Below are positions 34,566 to 64,000 of a stretch of 64,000 nucleotides of DNA, piece after piece. Within the stretch, counting starts at the first letter, position 1; each line of letters starts with the position of its first letter. Below the pieces are notes generated by a model. It made no database searches. It had not been told where the DNA came from and saw nothing but the letters and a program-made list of their open reading frames with translations. This stretch comes from Delphinus delphis (lineage: Eukaryota; Chordata; Mammalia; Artiodactyla; Delphinidae), in contig NC_082687.1 in the NCBI RefSeq assembly GCF_949987515.2, positions 26,872,132 to 26,936,131 on the forward strand, in the 5' to 3' direction. The position numbers and the translations under genes are program-made.

Positions 34566-35060
34566 GCTCATTGATTCATCAGGTCAGGAATTAGGAGAAG
34601 GCAGAGCTAGAATGGCTTCCTCTGGTCCATAAGTCTAGCACCTCATCTTGGAAGACTCAAAATGCTGATGGGTGACTCAAATGGCTGGAAGCTAGAATCC
34701 GCTTCTTCACTCACATGACAGGCACCTGGGCTGGGCTAACTGGAGGGCTGGGCTCAGCTGTGACTGTCACTCAGCATACCTTCAAGGGCCCTCCTGATGT
34801 GTCTTGGGCTTTTCACAGCACACCAGCCTCAGACAGTTAGACTTCTTACACAATGGCTGAGAGTTCCAAAAGCAATTGTTCCAACAGATAAGGTGGAGTT
34901 GCATGGCCTTTTATGACCTAGCCGCTAAGGTCATATGGGGAGGATGATCACTTTCACTGTACTCTATTGGTCAAATCAGTCACACCCTTCCAGATTTAAG
35001 GGGAAGGGGTACAGAGTATATATTTTTATGGGAAGAGTAAAGAAGTTGCAGCCACATTTT

Positions 35061-35901
35061 AAAACCATCACAGACATATTTCCATAGAGAGATAGGGTAA
35101 TAAATGCCAAGGGGTTAACAGTGCCCACCTCCCAGAATCCCTCAAAGCGAATTTTGTTAAGCTATTATTTTAAGTCAGACTAATCCAAACATATCCTCCA
35201 TGGATGGCAAAATTTCACCTACCTATCTTCATGTGATACAGTAATAAACAGAAACTTCATTTTATCTATGTAAATTGCATCAAGAAAGACTAACAGCTTG
35301 CTCTTGACCCCAGTACCATCTGCTAGTTATAACCATTTCTTATTTTTCAAACACGATCAAGCTCAGATCCACTCTCAGACTTAGGCTAAGTCATATCCTA
35401 AGAAAGAATACAGAGAACACCTAGAGCAAGTAAAGCAAGTAGATCAGGATCATGCCAACATTATGGCTTCTGAAATCAGCGGCCAATCCTTGTCTCAGTG
35501 ATTACTAGACCTTAGGATTTCACGGACCAAGAACAATTTCAGGAATAAAACAAATGGAAGCAAATAAAGTCACCAACTTTTTATTTTCCAAAATAAGAAC
35601 ATCTAGAAAACAACTACTCTGTAACTATCATCACATTAAAAAAAAATAGAATGGACAATTTCAAAATAAAGCATAATCCTTTAGAATGAATAAGTTTGAC
35701 CAAATAAAAACTCACTATGTATTTTTTTTTCTCATTTCTCTGCTCACCTGTAGAAACTTCATCATGAATGAACCCCAGTTCACACACTGGTGTGGGAAAC
35801 CACCTGTGCATCTGACATTCTGGTCCCTTCCCTCCCTTGCTTTATTCTAATAGTTCTAGAACTTTAGCTTGCTCCTAGAAACTCAATCTAAAAGACAGAC
35901 A
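35061..35901. other. Unassigned intergenic sequence
   Basis: No gene or confident repeat. Confidence 0.4.
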
Positions 35902-36230
35902 GGGACTTCCCTGGCAGCCCAGTGGTTAAGAATCGGCCTGCCAATGCAGGGGACATGGGTTCGAGCCCTGGTCCGGGAAGAACCCACGTGCCGCGGAGCA
36001 ACTAAGCCAGTGTGCCACAACTACCGAGCCCACGCACCACAACTACTGAAGCCCGCGTGCCTAGAGCCGGCGCTCCTCAACAAGAGAAGCCACCGGTGAG
36101 AAGCCCGAGCACCAAAATGAAGAGAAGCCCCTGCTCACCGCAACTAGAGAAAGCTCACGTGCAGCAACGAAGACCCAACGCAGCCAAAAATAAACAAATA
36201 AATAATTTTAAAAATAAATAAAGAGAGATA
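35902..36230 (+). mobile_element. Long-form CHR SINE
   Basis: Starts gggacttccctggcagccc, with repeated 'ccacaactac' modules and an (AAATA)n tail ending near 36230. No clear target duplication is visible. Confidence 0.9.
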
Positions 36231-37600
36231 AATAAGTAAATTATTATAACATGTGAGTGCCATAAGGTTACGGGTGGGGGGGAGGGGGATAGGGGACCAA
36301 GGAAGTTTTCACAAATTACGTGAAAAAGATTTGCCTATGAGAAAGAATGGGAAAGATTATTATAGATGGCAGTGACTGTGGCTGAAAGCACAGAGACAAT
36401 CTATATATGCAGTATATCCAAGGAAGACTATATTGTGTACCAAAAAATTAAGTAGTGGATATACTTAGTTGTAGAGTAAGAGTTACTTTTCTCTTCTTTA
36501 TTCTTCTATTTTTTGAAATTCAACAATGGAGTATGTGTTAATTTAATGATCAGGAAATTTTTTAAAATAACGACTTCAATTTTGTAGGTTAGTTTAGAAA
36601 GAACAAACAAAAGGCCTATTTCCCTTTAAGAAATCAGTTTGTATTAAAAGAGGCCAAATTTTAAAAAGGAGATGTTATCAAGCTCCAAACTTTGGCTAGG
36701 ACTCTGGGGAAGACAACATTCCCTCAGTGCTTCTGTGAGAATCTTAGTCTGGGTGTATTCAATACTGCAAGCCTTCTTGTCCATATATGGTCATTAGTCA
36801 GAAATTCTCAGGTGGCAGGTACTGATAGGTCCAATGCTGGAGTCAGACAACAAGGTTAGAATCCCAGCTCTACCACTAAGTAGCTCAATGAGCTTTGCAA
36901 ACTACTGAACCACTTGAATCCGTTTTCTCACCTGTAACATGGAAAACTGCCTACCTTTGGGGATTTTTGTGTACATCAACTAATACAATGTAAGAAAAGC
37001 GCGTAGAAAATGACAGATATAGGACATATTTGTGTATCTAATTGAGAGGTACATATTTGTTTGCTCTATTGGTTTAGGAAGGCTTTAAGATCTCATTTGC
37101 CATTTGTTTGCTCTGGTTCAGCTAAAAGCTTTAAGCACATAAAATTTCTTTGTCAGTTGTAATGTCAACTCTCTGAAACTTAAACGTATGCGAGTTTTTA
37201 ACAAGTTCCAAATGCAGTACTGCTTCTAAAATTAAGCTATCCCTAGAATGATCCTTCCGCACAATCCCGAAATAACTAAGTGGCTCTACCCCTAGATTCT
37301 GGCAACTGACACAAAACTAGGTGGACGTTTCCCTTTTTTTTTTTCTGTCTTCTTAGTCCAGCTGACTCCCCTATCCACTCCCAGGGAGAATCGGAGATGC
37401 TCGTGCAGATAAAGGTTCAGCTCTAAGGTAATGGCCTCTTACCCAGGCTTTCTTAAAGCTGGAATATAGTCAGCAGAACAATGTAGCAGGAGTTCCTCAT
37501 GTGTTCTCAAACGACCTATACAGCTTGCAGAATCCTCCTTGGCCACTGGGCCACCCGGCAGCAACGGCACAACTTCCACACACCTCGGCTTCATCCAACC
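36231..37600. other. Intergenic sequence upstream of TMEM184C, with a MIR fossil
   Basis: A MIR-like stretch lies at about 36830-37015: 'gctggagtcagacaacaagg', 'cccagctctaccactaagtag', 'cgttttctcacctgtaaca'. No gene is seen otherwise. Confidence 0.5.

Positions 37601-64000
<26,400 letters not shown>

Larger units (their letters stand above)
31383..35060 (+). repeat. Interspersed repeat split by an RPE retrocopy and an L1
   Basis: Three pieces read as one old mammalian repeat once insertions are removed. They are 31383-31466 ('tttcagttatccattcactgg', 'gcataacaaacaaccctaaa'), 33381-33402 (cattttcattatgctcatgg) and 34566-35060 ('caggtcaggaattaggag', 'gactcaaatggctggaag', 'ggccttttatgacctagcc', 'aaaaccatcacag'). 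The RPE retrocopy and an L1 lie in the two gaps. Family name not assigned. Confidence 0.65.

Overview
The window is nuclear DNA from a mammal, most likely a cetacean and probably a toothed whale or dolphin. The strongest evidence is eighteen tRNA-derived SINEs of the cetacean CHR type, with a head like GGGCTTCCCTGGTGGCGCAG. Several carry the derived 'GAGCGGCTGGGCCCGTGAGCC' body that I associate with CHR-2 of delphinoid-type whales. Most still have a clean poly(A) tail and flanking target-site duplications (TSDs). L1 3' ends of the cetartiodactyl kind and many mammal-wide fossils (MLT1/MaLR, MIR, hAT MITEs) agree. No prokaryotic-style genes, operons or CRISPR arrays are present. Nearly all long open frames are shadows of repeats.

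Layout. About 1-37.6 kb is repeat-rich intergenic DNA. From knowledge of mammalian gene order this should be the EDNRA-TMEM184C interval, but EDNRA itself is not in the window. It holds SINEs, three related solo retroviral LTRs with 4-bp or near-4-bp duplications (6.5, 11.9 and 20.8 kb), MLT1/MaLR fossils, old L1 pieces, two DNA-transposon fossils, and a processed retrocopy of RPE (ribulose-5-phosphate 3-epimerase) at 31.47-33.38 kb. The retrocopy's 228-codon frame is uninterrupted. From about 37.6 kb a CpG-rich, TATA-less promoter leads into TMEM184C on the + strand.

TMEM184C. I could place five coding exons with exact GT/AG junctions and matching phases: 38333-38455, 46764-46894, 46993-47029, 47679-47884 and 62822-62896. 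Together they encode residues 1-190, plus part of codon 191, of a protein of about 438 residues. The rest of the gene lies past the right edge. Intron 1 is about 8.3 kb and intron 4 about 14.9 kb. Intron 4 is swollen by about 11 kb of antisense L1 material: an old L1 scaffold interrupted by a near full-length but broken young L1 (55.6-61.4 kb) and by four SINEs, two of which used the same target one after the other.

How it fits together. The only conventional gene is TMEM184C. The RPE retrocopy is the most gene-like other object and could be a retrogene or a young pseudogene. It sits inside an older repeat that had also received an L1. I did not find a convincing new biological system. The best leads are the RPE retrocopy, overlapping upstream ORFs at the TMEM184C start codon, an unidentified CpG-rich coding-like segment on the minus strand near 4 kb, and several well-preserved nested insertions that fix an order of events.
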